Assembly: GCF_025149945.1 (NCBI RefSeq)
Contig: NZ_JALXVH010000029.1
Span: 1 to 36,744 of the forward strand
Direction of reading: 5' to 3'
Source of the DNA: Kocuria sp. p3-SID1428
GTDB taxonomy: Bacteria; Actinomycetota; Actinomycetes; Actinomycetales; Micrococcaceae
Length of the DNA stretch: 36,744 bases
A model generated the notes under the pieces. The model worked only from the letters and a program-made list of their open reading frames with translations. It had not been told where the DNA came from and did not search any database. How positions within the stretch are numbered: the first letter of the stretch is position 1; each line of letters begins with the position of its first letter. Shown here in pieces: positions 8,014 through 15,232 of this stretch. Position numbers and translations under genes: made by a program.

Positions 8014-8433
8014 ATGATCCGAGCCATCCTCATCATCGGCGTGATCGCTCTGGCTGTGGGAGTGATCATCTACTCGCTGATCGACTGCGCGCGCTCGGAC
8101 GCTCGCGACATCCGCGGCCTGCGCCGCGGTCCGTGGCTGGCGATCATCCTGCTCCTGCCGGTCATCGGCGGCATCCTGTGGCTGACGCTGGGCCGCCCGC
8201 GCTACGCCTCCCCCGGCTCCGTCCCCACCCGCGGCAAGGGCCCGGACGACGACCCCGAGTTCCTGCGCGACCTCGACCGCAGGCGCCGCCAGGCCGAGCG
8301 CGAGCGGCAGCGCCGAGAGCAGTCCGATCAGGATCAGGCCGGGCCGGATCAGTCCTCGACGTCGGCGGACGACCACCAGGACCCGGACGACGACGCGCCG
8401 CGGGCCCCCGAGGACGGCCCGTCACCGCGCTGA
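8014..8433 (+). CDS. PLDc_N-domain small membrane protein
   Basis: A 139-residue protein with two membrane helices (about 3-20 and 38-58) joined by a short loop containing IDCARSDARDIRGL. This is the phospholipase D N-terminal-like (PLDc_N) membrane module found alone in many actinobacteria near menaquinone genes. There is no HKD catalytic motif, so no phospholipase activity is expected. The last 75 or so residues are hydrophilic, highly charged and probably disordered. The ATG at 8014 directly follows a leaderless-type -10. It has its own terminator just downstream. Function unknown. Confidence 0.82.
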   Translation: MIRAILIIGVIALAVGVIIYSLIDCARSDARDIRGLRRGPWLAIILLLPVIGGILWLTLGRPRYASPGSVPTRGKGPDDDPEFLRDLDRRRRQAERERQRREQSDQDQAGPDQSSTSADDHQDPDDDAPRAPEDGPSPR

Positions 8434-8436
8434 GGC

Positions 8437-8468
8437 CCGATCCGCGCGCGCCGAGGGCGCGTGATCGG
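8437..8468 (+). terminator. Hairpin terminator after the PLDc_N gene
   Basis: CCGATCCGCGC at 8437-8447 pairs with GCGCG-T-GATCGG at 8457-8468. This gives an 11-bp stem with one bulged T and a 9-base loop, starting 3 bases after the stop codon. There is no T-tract, as is common at this GC content. Confidence 0.55.
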
Positions 8469-8494
8469 AGGTGAGCTCTCGGGCGCTGGCGTGG

Positions 8495-8500
8495 CACGAT
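8495..8500 (+). promoter_or_regulatory. -10-like element (CACGAT) before the GNAT-like gene
   Basis: CACGAT ends seven bases before the ATG at 8508. The intervening bases hold no Shine-Dalgarno, so a leaderless transcript is plausible. The match to TANNNT is imperfect at the first base. Confidence 0.35.
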
Positions 8501-8507
8501 CTGCGGC

Positions 8508-9110
8508 ATGAGGATCGAGACGCCCACAGCGCAGCTGCTGCAGGAAGCCGCCGCCATGGCGACCGCGCCCGGGATCGGGATGACATCCGCCCAGATCGAG
8601 AACGAGATCGCTGCCGGGCGTCTGCAGCCTCAGTGGTCACAGGTCACCCTCGACGATGCTGGCAGAGTCATCGGCCGGGCTCTGTGGTGGGGACGAGACC
8701 AGCAGGCTCCCATCACGCTGGACGTGTGGGATGTCATCGCCGAGAACGCCGAAGCGCCAACGGTCCTCCGTGCGCTCCTGGAGCGCGGCCATGCCGTCCT
8801 GGCAGCTCGCGGCATCCGTGTCCCGCTGCCGCACACCATGCGTGTCCCCGTCGCATGTCGAGACGACGCCGCTGCGGCCCACGACGTCCGCACGAAGATC
8901 GTGGAAGCCGCAGGCATAGGCCTCGGTCATCACAAGGAGCGGCGGCAGTTCGAGTGGGCTCGCGGAACCTCCGTGAGCCCGCCCAGCCCGATCTTGCGGT
9001 TCGAGCCAGCTGACGACGACACGTTCATCAGCCTCCTCGCCCGCGCCGCGCACGGCTCCCTCGACGTCTTGACCCGACGCGAGCTGGCCACCACCGACCT
9101 CGAACGCTGA
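8508..9110 (+). CDS. GNAT-like acetyltransferase, probably C-terminally truncated
   Basis: A 200-residue protein that I place only tentatively. Residues 35-110 resemble the first half of a two-domain actinobacterial GNAT protein: strand-rich text around ALWWGRDQQAPITLDVWDV, then a helix, VLRALLERGHAVLAARG. After a linker, residues 160-200 (ILRFEPADDDTFISLLARAA and LTRRELATTD) look like the opening of a second GNAT domain, which then stops. Full-length relatives should run about 100 residues further. No downstream frame looks like the missing part. The gene is slightly less GC-extreme than its neighbours, with more mixed codon use. It could be a truncated remnant, a functional short form, or an unrelated family. 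Confidence 0.5.
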   Translation: MRIETPTAQLLQEAAAMATAPGIGMTSAQIENEIAAGRLQPQWSQVTLDDAGRVIGRALWWGRDQQAPITLDVWDVIAENAEAPTVLRALLERGHAVLAARGIRVPLPHTMRVPVACRDDAAAAHDVRTKIVEAAGIGLGHHKERRQFEWARGTSVSPPSPILRFEPADDDTFISLLARAAHGSLDVLTRRELATTDLER

Positions 9111-9266
9111 CCCATCTCCCTCATGCGCTCTTGCAGTCGAGCGCCCCTCACGATGACAGGGCACCGGCAATGGGGAGACATGCCCTGCCCGCGCCTCCGC
9201 TCGATCGGCCGGATCGGGTCGCCGCGGCCATCGACCGGGCTGAATCCCGACGGGCCCCGGAGAGCA

Positions 9267-9300
9267 GCGAGGGCCCGCGTCCTGCGTCGCGGGCCCTCGC
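9267..9300. terminator. Strong 12-bp-stem terminator, probably bidirectional
   Basis: GCGAGGGCCCGC at 9267-9278 and GCGGGCCCTCGC at 9289-9300 pair perfectly around a 10-base loop. It lies in the 225-base gap between the convergent GNAT-like and ccsB genes and can end transcripts from either side. The rest of the gap (9111-9266) holds nothing I recognise. Confidence 0.75.
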
Positions 9301-9309
9301 GGGTGCTCA

Positions 9310-9325
9310 GGCCCCATGCGGGGCC
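9310..9325 (-). terminator. Second hairpin downstream of ccsB
   Basis: GGCCCC and GGGGCC enclose a four-base loop (ATGC) 10 bases after the ccsB stop. It would be the first terminator hairpin met by the cytochrome c maturation transcript, followed by the larger one at 9267-9300. Confidence 0.5.
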
Positions 9326-9335
9326 GGGGCGAGAC

Positions 9336-10448
9336 TCACAGCCCGGAGTAGGAGTGCAGGCCCTCGAAGAGGGTGTTCACGATGAAGTAGTTGAACAGCA
9401 CGCACAGGAAGCCGGCGATCGACAGCCAGGCCGAGCGGGTTCCGGTCCAGCCGCGGGTGGCGCGGGCGTGGAGGTAGGCGGCGTAGACCACCCAGATCAC
9501 GAAGGTCCACACCTCCTTGGGATCCCAGCCCCAGTAGCGGCCCCAGGCGTCGCGGGCCCAGATCGCGCCGGCGGCCAGGGTGAAGGTCCAGAACACGAAG
9601 CCCACGCTGTTGAGGCGGTAGGCGAAGTTCTCCAGCGTCTTGGCCGAGGGCACCGAGCGCATGAAGGCCCAGCCCGGCTCGCCGCCGTCGAGGATGCGCC
9701 GCTCGCGGCGATCCTGGATGAGCTGCAGGACGGACATGGCGAAGGTGACCGCGAAGATCGCCGAGGAGGCCACCGCGATCGAGACGTGGATGATCAGCCA
9801 GTAGGACTGCAGCGCCGGCTGCAGGGGCGAGACGGGCGTGGGATAGGCGATCGTGGCCATGGTCAGCAGCAGAGTGACCAGACCGGAGATCATCACGCCC
9901 ACGAAGCGCAGGTCACGGCGGATCAGCATGATCAGGTAGATCCCCGCGATGATCAGGGCTGACGTGGTCGAGAACTCGTACATGTTGCCCCACGGGACGC
10001 GCTGGGCGGCGATCGAGCGGGTCACCACGGCCACCAAGTGGATAGCAAAGGCCATCACCATGAGCACGATCGCGGCACGGGCGGCCGGGCGGCGCTCGGA
10101 GGTCCCGTAGCCCATGCGGGGGTCGGCGACCTGCCCCTCGAGCTTCTCGGAGGCGCCCCGACGGCTGCCGGCGCGGCTGCCCGCCCCGGAGTCGTTGCGC
10201 TCATCGCGCTCGTCGGCCTCCGAGTGCTCCGTCGCGGAGGCGGGCGACGACCCGCCGGCGGCGCCCACGAGCTCGCGGCTGCGGGAGGTGCTGCGGGCGG
10301 CCGTGCGCTTCTCGGCCTCGCCCAGGGTCTTCGAATGCGAGGCCATGTCCCAGGCGAAGCAGATGAAGACGCAGAGGTAGACCAGGGCGGCCAGGAGCAT
10401 GAACAGCTCCGACCAGGTCCCCAGCGCCGTGTTCACTTCAGTGCTCAT
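9336..10448 (-). CDS. ccsB: Cytochrome c biogenesis protein CcsB (CcsA/ResC type)
   Basis: Multi-pass membrane heme handler of the system II cytochrome c pathway. With ResB it carries heme to the outer face and attaches it to apocytochrome CXXCH motifs. The WWD-type motif WGRYWGWDPKEVW lies near residues 298-310, and several membrane helices carry conserved His. The 370-residue length includes an unusual polar insertion at about residues 45-118, rich in Ser, Glu, Asp and Arg, between the first helix and the rest; this looks disordered and cytoplasmic. Its ATG overlaps the resB stop (ATGA), showing tight translational coupling. It is the last gene of the cluster and is followed by two hairpins. 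Confidence 0.95.
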   Translation of the reverse strand: MSTEVNTALGTWSELFMLLAALVYLCVFICFAWDMASHSKTLGEAEKRTAARSTSRSRELVGAAGGSSPASATEHSEADERDERNDSGAGSRAGSRRGASEKLEGQVADPRMGYGTSERRPAARAAIVLMVMAFAIHLVAVVTRSIAAQRVPWGNMYEFSTTSALIIAGIYLIMLIRRDLRFVGVMISGLVTLLLTMATIAYPTPVSPLQPALQSYWLIIHVSIAVASSAIFAVTFAMSVLQLIQDRRERRILDGGEPGWAFMRSVPSAKTLENFAYRLNSVGFVFWTFTLAAGAIWARDAWGRYWGWDPKEVWTFVIWVVYAAYLHARATRGWTGTRSAWLSIAGFLCVLFNYFIVNTLFEGLHSYSGL

Positions 10449-12256
10449 GCTCGTGATCCTCCCACCTTCGAGGCGCCGGGCGCCTGCGCATCGTCATCGG
10501 CGTCTTCGACGACGCCGATCTGCTCCCACTCCTGGCTGAAGAGCTCGGCCAGCGCCTCGTCCTCGGTCTCCAGCCGCGGATCCTCGCCGCGGGCCAGCAG
10601 AGCGTACTCGAGGACCGCTCGCGGCCCCTCCGGGGTCTGCTCGGTGCGCACGCGCACCCAGGCTCGGCGCCGCACGATGAACAGCGACATGATCAGCCCG
10701 GCGAAGGCCAGGAGGAACGAGACGAAGACTCCCGCCGTGCCCGGATCATAGTTCACATCCAGTCCGACGTAGCGCTCGGTGCCCAGGTACTCGATCTCTC
10801 CCAGCCCGTTCGGCAGCTCGGCCTTGGGGCTGGCCTCCGAGAGCACCAGAGGGCCCTCCGGGGTGGCCGCGGATGCCTCCTCCTTGAGGCCCTCGACGTC
10901 CAAGACGTACACGTTCTGCGGCGTGCCGCTGTCGAGTCCGAGGTCCCCGGAGTAGAGCGAGAGCACGAGCGCGGGGTTGCCGAGGTCCGGATCGATCGAG
11001 GTCAGCTGGCCCGAGTCCTCGTCGAGATAGGCGGTCGGCAGGAACGTGCCCGTGAAGCCGAGCTGCTCCGGCTGGGCGTCCGGGACCTTGAGCGTGAAGG
11101 CCGAGATGTTCGTCAGATCCTCGGGGACGGTGATGACGGGGCCCTCGTAGGCGACATCGCCGTCGCCGTCGGTGACGCGCACCGACGGGGCGTAGCCGTT
11201 GCCGATCAGGTACGAGCGCACGCCGTTCGAGGAGACCGGCTGATTGGTCGACAGCTTCTCCTGGCGCGGCTCGGCGTCGGGTCCGTCCTGGACGGTGACG
11301 TCGGCGTCGAAGCCCAGCGGCTGACCGTAGCTGCCGGGGTCCTCGGTGTCGCGGTTGTAGTCGATGTCGAAGTCGTCCACCGTCAGCGTGAACGGGGCCA
11401 GCCAGTCGGCGTCGAAGTTCGAGCCCGGGCTGAACGAGTCGTAGCTGATCAGCGAGTTCGCGAAGGTCTCCCCCACCGTGAGGATCTTCTGGCCCTTGAA
11501 GCCGAACATCGCGCCGAAGGCCATGAAGATCAGGATCCCGAGCAGGGCCACGTGGAAGAGGATGTTGCCGACCTCCTTCCACATGCCGCGCTCAGCACCC
11601 ACCGATGGCGCCTCGGTGTCCATGTCGCGCAGGTGCACGCGGTAGCCGCGCTTGCTCAGCAGGGCAGCGCTGCGCTCGACCAGCTCCGCAGCCGTGGGCA
11701 CCTCGCTGCCCTCGGCCCCGCCGATGCGCAGGCTGCGGTGCACGGGCAGCCGGGTGAACCGGCGCGGCGTGCGCGGGGGCTGGGCGCGCCAGGCCTGCCA
11801 GTGCTTGCGGGCGCGCGGCAGCACGCAGCCCACGAGCGAGATGAACAGCAGGAGGTAGATGGCCGCGAACCAGACCGAGGAGAAGACGTCGAACATCTGC
11901 AGCGCATCCAGGACCGGGCCCAGGCGCGGGTTGGAGGCGATGTAGTCGTTGACCGCACCGACATCCTGCACGCGCTGCGGGAAGATCGAGCCCGGCACAG
12001 CGGCCACCGCCAGCATCAGCAGCAGGAACAGCGCCGTGTTCATCTTGGTCAGCTGCGCCCAGGCCCAGCGCAGCATCCCGAGGGGCCCCAGCGCAGGGAC
12101 GGCCACGTCCTGGCTCGAGCCTCCCCCGGGGTCCTTCTGCGCTGTGCTCACTGTGCTCCCTCGATCGCTGCGGGCGCCGCGCGCCCCCTTGTGCTCTTGC
12201 ATGCCTGCGCCGTGCTCCTGTGCGGGAGCCGAGGCACCGTCCTGTGCGCTGTTCAT
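10445..12256 (-). CDS. resB: Cytochrome c biogenesis protein ResB (Ccs1)
   Basis: Partner of CcsB in the heme lyase complex at the membrane. The 603-residue protein has a polar N-terminal extension of about 60 residues, then helices near 72-92, 128-148 and 238-260. A large extracytoplasmic domain (about 262-510) follows, then a last helix near 513-533 and a charged cytoplasmic tail, which is the ResB layout. The sequence WKEVGNILFHVALLGIL around the third helix is typical; its His is the sort of residue proposed to contact heme. The start ATG lies 7 bases after the ccdA stop and the end overlaps ccsB by four bases. A GTG (V36) and other internal starts are possible, given the disordered N-terminus. 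Confidence 0.95.
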   Translation of the reverse strand: MNSAQDGASAPAQEHGAGMQEHKGARGARSDRGSTVSTAQKDPGGGSSQDVAVPALGPLGMLRWAWAQLTKMNTALFLLLMLAVAAVPGSIFPQRVQDVGAVNDYIASNPRLGPVLDALQMFDVFSSVWFAAIYLLLFISLVGCVLPRARKHWQAWRAQPPRTPRRFTRLPVHRSLRIGGAEGSEVPTAAELVERSAALLSKRGYRVHLRDMDTEAPSVGAERGMWKEVGNILFHVALLGILIFMAFGAMFGFKGQKILTVGETFANSLISYDSFSPGSNFDADWLAPFTLTVDDFDIDYNRDTEDPGSYGQPLGFDADVTVQDGPDAEPRQEKLSTNQPVSSNGVRSYLIGNGYAPSVRVTDGDGDVAYEGPVITVPEDLTNISAFTLKVPDAQPEQLGFTGTFLPTAYLDEDSGQLTSIDPDLGNPALVLSLYSGDLGLDSGTPQNVYVLDVEGLKEEASAATPEGPLVLSEASPKAELPNGLGEIEYLGTERYVGLDVNYDPGTAGVFVSFLLAFAGLIMSLFIVRRRAWVRVRTEQTPEGPRAVLEYALLARGEDPRLETEDEALAELFSQEWEQIGVVEDADDDAQAPGASKVGGSRA

Positions 12257-12263
12257 GTCCGCC

Positions 12264-13025
12264 TCAGATCACCGGCACGAAGTCCTGGACCAGCTCCGAC
12301 TGGATCCACGAGACGAAGGCCGTCCACACGCCGCTGACCATCAGCACTCCGATCACCACGAGCATCAGGCCGCCGAAGCGCTGCAGGGCCACCCGGTGCC
12401 GCTTGAAGAAGTCCAGGGCGCCCATGCCGCGGCGCAGCGCCAGGGCCGCGATCAGGAACGGGATGCCCATGCCCAGGGAGTACACGACGGTCAGCAGAGC
12501 AGCCTTGCCCACCGAGGAGCCGCCGCTGTAGGCCAGGGCCTGCACCGCCGCGAACGTGGGGCCGATGCACGGGGCCCAGCCCAGCCCGAACGTGATGCCC
12601 AGCAGCGGAGCGCCCCACAGCCCGGGCGGCGGGCGCCGCTCGATCTTCCGCTCGCGCTGCAGCGCACCGATCCCGCCCATGAACACGAGCCCCATGACGA
12701 TCACGAGCGCCCCGAGCACGATCATGACCCAGCTCTGCCCGCGCAGCCACGGCAGCGCCCCCAGCTGCGCCAGCACGACCGACATCAGCAGGAAGACCAG
12801 GGTGAATCCGAGCACGAACAGCCCGATCCCCGCGAGCATCCGCCCGCGCTTCTGCTTCTGCAGGTCGATCCCGGTCAGCCCGGTGACATAGCCCAGATAG
12901 CCCGGCACCAGGGGCAGGACGCACGGGGAAGCGAAGGAGACCAGCCCCGCCAGCGCCGCCACCGGCAGCGCGGCCAGCAGCGATCCGTCCAGGACGGTCT
13001 CGGCGAAGGGATTGCCGTCGATCAC
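12264..13025 (-). CDS. ccdA: Thiol-disulfide membrane transporter CcdA
   Basis: Membrane protein of the DsbD/CcdA family that passes electrons from cytoplasmic thioredoxin to the extracytoplasmic thioredoxin TlpA/ResA, keeping apocytochrome cysteines reduced. The 253 residues form six helices. The two redox cysteines sit in SFASPCVLPLVPG (Cys35) and GLGWAPCIGP (Cys153), each followed by the family prolines. The start is taken as GTG at 13025, seven bases after the tlpA stop. The frame extends 28 codons further upstream, but that part overlaps tlpA and encodes no sensible sequence. The operon order tlpA, ccdA, resB, ccsB fits one functional pathway. Confidence 0.94.
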   Translation of the reverse strand: MIDGNPFAETVLDGSLLAALPVAALAGLVSFASPCVLPLVPGYLGYVTGLTGIDLQKQKRGRMLAGIGLFVLGFTLVFLLMSVVLAQLGALPWLRGQSWVMIVLGALVIVMGLVFMGGIGALQRERKIERRPPPGLWGAPLLGITFGLGWAPCIGPTFAAVQALAYSGGSSVGKAALLTVVYSLGMGIPFLIAALALRRGMGALDFFKRHRVALQRFGGLMLVVIGVLMVSGVWTAFVSWIQSELVQDFVPVI

Positions 13026-13032
13026 GAGCGCC

Positions 13033-13695
13033 TCAGGCCGACGTGACGTCGTCGAGGATGGTGCGCAGGATCGAGGGGTCGGCGATGCCCAGGATCCGGG
13101 CGGCCACACGCCCCTGGGAGTCGAGCACCAGGGTGGTCGGCACGGCCTGCGGCGGGACGTGCTTGGACAGATCCAGCAGCACGCCTCCGTCGCGGTCCTC
13201 GAACGACGGGTACGGGATCTCGAAGGTGCGCTCGAAGGCCTCCGCGGTGGCCTGCTCGTCGCGCACGTTCACGCCGTAGAACGCGACACGGTCCTCGAAG
13301 TCGTGGGCGAGCTCGACCAGGTCCGGGGCCTCCTTGCGACAGGGAGCGCAGCCGGCGTACCAGAAGTTCAGCAGCACGGGCTTCCCGCGCAGCTGCTCGC
13401 CGGTGACCTCGGTGCCGTCGAACAGCGCGCCCTCGAAGTCCACCGGATCGGAGCGGTCCTCCTCGGGGTACTCGCTCACGGAGCCGTCCCCGGCGATGTA
13501 TCCGGTGTCCCCGCCGGCGTTGGCCTGCTGCGCGAGGTCGTCCTCCTTGGCCGAGCAGGCGGAGAGCACCAGGGCCCCCAAGCCGGCTCCGCCCAGGCCC
13601 AGCAGCGCGCGGCGCGTGGGGCGGACCCGGGCGTCCTCGGCCGCGCCAGCGGCGCTGTCGACGTGCGGGCGGGCAGTGCGGGGAGGACGGATCAC
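13033..13695 (-). CDS. TlpA/ResA-like thioredoxin lipoprotein
   Basis: Extracytoplasmic thiol-disulfide reductase that would reduce apocytochrome c cysteines before heme attachment. A signal of the form RRALLGLGG plus hydrophobic stretch ends in a lipobox LSAC at residues 44-47, so Cys47 is the predicted lipidated residue; the twin arginine suggests Tat export. The thioredoxin fold follows with the active site FWYAGCAPCRK (Cys116, Cys119) and the cis-proline segment AVPTTLVLD. Length is 220 residues. The GTG start at 13695 has AGGTGAG about 7 bases upstream. It leads directly into ccdA, its predicted electron donor. Confidence 0.93.
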   Translation of the reverse strand: MIRPPRTARPHVDSAAGAAEDARVRPTRRALLGLGGAGLGALVLSACSAKEDDLAQQANAGGDTGYIAGDGSVSEYPEEDRSDPVDFEGALFDGTEVTGEQLRGKPVLLNFWYAGCAPCRKEAPDLVELAHDFEDRVAFYGVNVRDEQATAEAFERTFEIPYPSFEDRDGGVLLDLSKHVPPQAVPTTLVLDSQGRVAARILGIADPSILRTILDDVTSA

Positions 13696-13753
13696 GATGC
13701 GCTCACCTGAGGATGGGGTTCGGAACGGACGAGGGGCGCGGGCTGTGCGGAGG

Positions 13754-13773
13754 GGCCCGCGTAGGCGCGGGCC
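13754..13773 (-). terminator. Small hairpin between histidine phosphatase and tlpA
   Basis: GGCCCGC at 13754-13760 pairs with GCGGGCC at 13767-13773 around six bases, immediately after the phosphatase stop. It could partly end that transcript or just separate the two genes. Confidence 0.35.
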
Positions 13774-13774
13774 A

Positions 13775-14449
13775 TCATGACCCGGGAAGCTGGTTAACCC
13801 CTGAATAGAGGTGCGCCGCCGGCTCCGCGTAGGTCACGGCGGGACGGCGCCCGGAGTCCAGGTCGGCGAAGTGCAGGGAGGTCAGCGACCCCAGGTTGCA
13901 CTGGCGCCGGCGGGGATCGTGCGGCAGACGGCGACCCTCTGCCGACAGGCGCGTCAGCCAGATCGGCAGCTGGTGGGAGACGATCACGGCCTCTGCGCCG
14001 TCGCCGCCGATCTCGACGGCCCGGCGCCCTGCGGCCAGCGCCGCCTCGGCCATGCGCGCGACCGTGCTGCGGTACGGCTCGCCCCACGACGGGCGCAGCG
14101 GATCGATCAGGTGCGGCCAATGCACCGGCTTGGCCAGCTCCGCGGCGTCCACGTGGAGGCCCTCGAAGTGGTTCCAGGGCTCGATCACGCGCTCGTCCGG
14201 GTGGATCTGCAGATCGAGCGCCTCGGCCACCGGCTGAGCCGTCTGGCGGGTGCGCAGCAGCGGCGAGGCCACGAGGTGCACGATGCGCGCGCCCTGCTGG
14301 TCGCGGCGCTGGGCCAATGACCGCGCCGCGACGCGAGCCATCTGCTGGCCGCGCTCGGCCAGACGGAACTCGGGCAGGCGGCCGTAGACGATCCGCTCCG
14401 GGTTGTGGACCTGGCCGTGGCGCAGCAGATGGACGATGGCTGAGGACAT
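13775..14449 (-). CDS. Histidine phosphatase family protein
   Basis: Phosphoglycerate-mutase-like phosphatase of 224 residues. The catalytic RHG motif is at residues 10-12, SPLLRTRQTA supplies the second conserved arginine region near 62-71, and VIVSHQLPIW holds the second catalytic His. It sits just upstream of tlpA. A gene of this family heads the equivalent cluster in mycobacteria (Rv0525 by memory), so it may be functionally tied to cytochrome c maturation, but the substrate is unknown. It is unlikely to be the glycolytic mutase, being the short branch. A weak GATGAT element six bases before the ATG may mean leaderless transcription. Confidence 0.9.
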   Translation of the reverse strand: MSSAIVHLLRHGQVHNPERIVYGRLPEFRLAERGQQMARVAARSLAQRRDQQGARIVHLVASPLLRTRQTAQPVAEALDLQIHPDERVIEPWNHFEGLHVDAAELAKPVHWPHLIDPLRPSWGEPYRSTVARMAEAALAAGRRAVEIGGDGAEAVIVSHQLPIWLTRLSAEGRRLPHDPRRRQCNLGSLTSLHFADLDSGRRPAVTYAEPAAHLYSGVNQLPGS

Positions 14450-14495
14450 GGGGTCATCATCCCAGACCCAGGCGCACGGCTCGAATCGAAGACCG

Positions 14496-14783
14496 TCAGG
14501 CGCCCCGCTGGGCCAGAAGACGCTCGAGCCGACGCGGGTCGATCTGCCAGAAGTCGCGCTGCCGGCCGTCGATCAGCAGCACGGGGACCTCGATCTGCCA
14601 GCGCTGCGTCTGCTCGGACTCGGGCAGCTGCGCGATGTCGGTCTCGGCCCACTCCAGACCGTGTCGGCGAGCTGCGGCGGCCACGGTGTCGCGGGCCGCC
14701 TGGCACAGGTGGCACCCCTCGCGCGTGATCAGCCGCAGCGGCGGCGCGGAGAGGTCGATCTGGGCCGGGGTCTGCTCGGTCAT
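14496..14783 (-). CDS. Glutaredoxin-like thiol-disulfide protein
   Basis: A 95-residue thioredoxin-fold protein of the DUF836/glutaredoxin-like family. The redox pair is CHLC at residues 24-27 after a first strand (PLRLIT), and a cis-proline follows in IEVPVLLID. It probably acts as a small cytoplasmic dithiol protein. A similar gene (Rv0508, by memory) lies in the same broad neighbourhood in mycobacteria. The ATG has no Shine-Dalgarno, but a TAGGAT -10 ends six bases upstream, so it is probably transcribed leaderless from its own promoter, which lies inside a perfect dyad. Confidence 0.88.
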   Translation of the reverse strand: MTEQTPAQIDLSAPPLRLITREGCHLCQAARDTVAAAARRHGLEWAETDIAQLPESEQTQRWQIEVPVLLIDGRQRDFWQIDPRRLERLLAQRGA

Positions 14784-14802
14784 CGTCCGATCCTAGGACG
14801 AT
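14782..14802 (-). promoter_or_regulatory. Leaderless promoter inside a 21-base dyad
   Basis: On the minus strand TAGGAT (14795-14790) ends six bases before the glutaredoxin ATG. ATCGTCC at 14782-14788 and GGACGAT at 14796-14802 are exact inverted repeats that bracket this -10 and reach into the start codon. A dimeric regulator bound here would block transcription and initiation together. Confidence 0.55.
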
Positions 14803-14879
14803 CGCCGTCCCGTCGGCTCCCTCGAACGATGCGCCAGGCAACGCGACGTCATGCGAGACGGGCGCTGCTCAGACGACCA

Positions 14880-14907
14880 GGGCCCCGCTCTCGCGAGAGC
14901 GGGGCCC
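14880..14907 (-). terminator. 28-base perfect palindromic terminator after the bS22 gene
   Basis: Fourteen bases on each side of 14893/14894 are perfectly complementary (core CTCTCGCGAGAG, ends GGGCCCC). It starts 22 bases after the bS22 stop and separates it from the glutaredoxin gene. It is the strongest hairpin in this area. Confidence 0.75.
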
Positions 14908-14929
14908 CTGTCGGCTCACTGCCAGCAGG

Positions 14930-15028
14930 TCACTTCTTGTTGCGACGCTGGTGGCGGGTCTTGCGCAGCTGCTTGCGGTGCTTCTTCTTGGACATGCGCT
15001 TGCGGCGCTTCTTGATCACAGAGCCCAT
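14930..15028 (-). CDS. bS22-type small ribosomal protein (AURKAIP1/COX24 domain)
   Basis: A 32-residue, extremely basic protein opening MGSVIKKRRKRMSKKKH and ending RRNKK. This nearly matches the actinobacterial 30S subunit protein bS22 first seen in Mycobacterium smegmatis ribosomes, which belongs to the AURKAIP1/COX24 family and binds rRNA near the decoding region. GAGGGA lies five bases upstream of the ATG as a good Shine-Dalgarno. A strong palindromic terminator follows. Because of its size it is easily missed by automatic gene finding. It is a separate short transcription unit between the GntR and glutaredoxin genes. Confidence 0.92.
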   Translation of the reverse strand: MGSVIKKRRKRMSKKKHRKQLRKTRHQRRNKK

Positions 15029-15182
15029 GGGCTTCCCTCACTTCACGTTTCGTTGGTCCGAACCGGCGCGGCGCGTCGGCGCGCTGCTGCCCGGCGCGTC
15101 TGGCGCGACGGCCGTTGCGGTGCGCGATACGGGTGGCGACGGGACGAGCGCGAGCCGCCCTGTCGAGAATTCGCTCCCCGGA

Positions 15183-15188
15183 AGTCTA
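15183..15188 (-). promoter_or_regulatory. Possible -10 (TAGACT) for the bS22 gene
   Basis: TAGACT on the minus strand, 155 bases upstream of the bS22 ATG. It is the best TANNNT match in the 204-base gap between GntR and bS22, but no matching -35 is visible. It would give a leader of roughly 148 bases, whose content I cannot interpret. Confidence 0.3.
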
Positions 15189-15232
15189 CCTGCTCTGCCC
15201 CGCCGGGTGGTATTCCGCAGGCGCTGGGGCGC

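Noticed and set aside
9111..9266. Frameshifted continuation of the GNAT-like gene
   Set aside because: All three forward frames after the stop read as unrelated Arg/Pro/Ala text, so a simple frameshift does not restore the second domain.
8501..9335. Mobile-element scar around the truncated GNAT-like gene
   Set aside because: I found no terminal inverted repeats, target-site duplication, transposase fragment or tRNA end; only terminator hairpins are visible.
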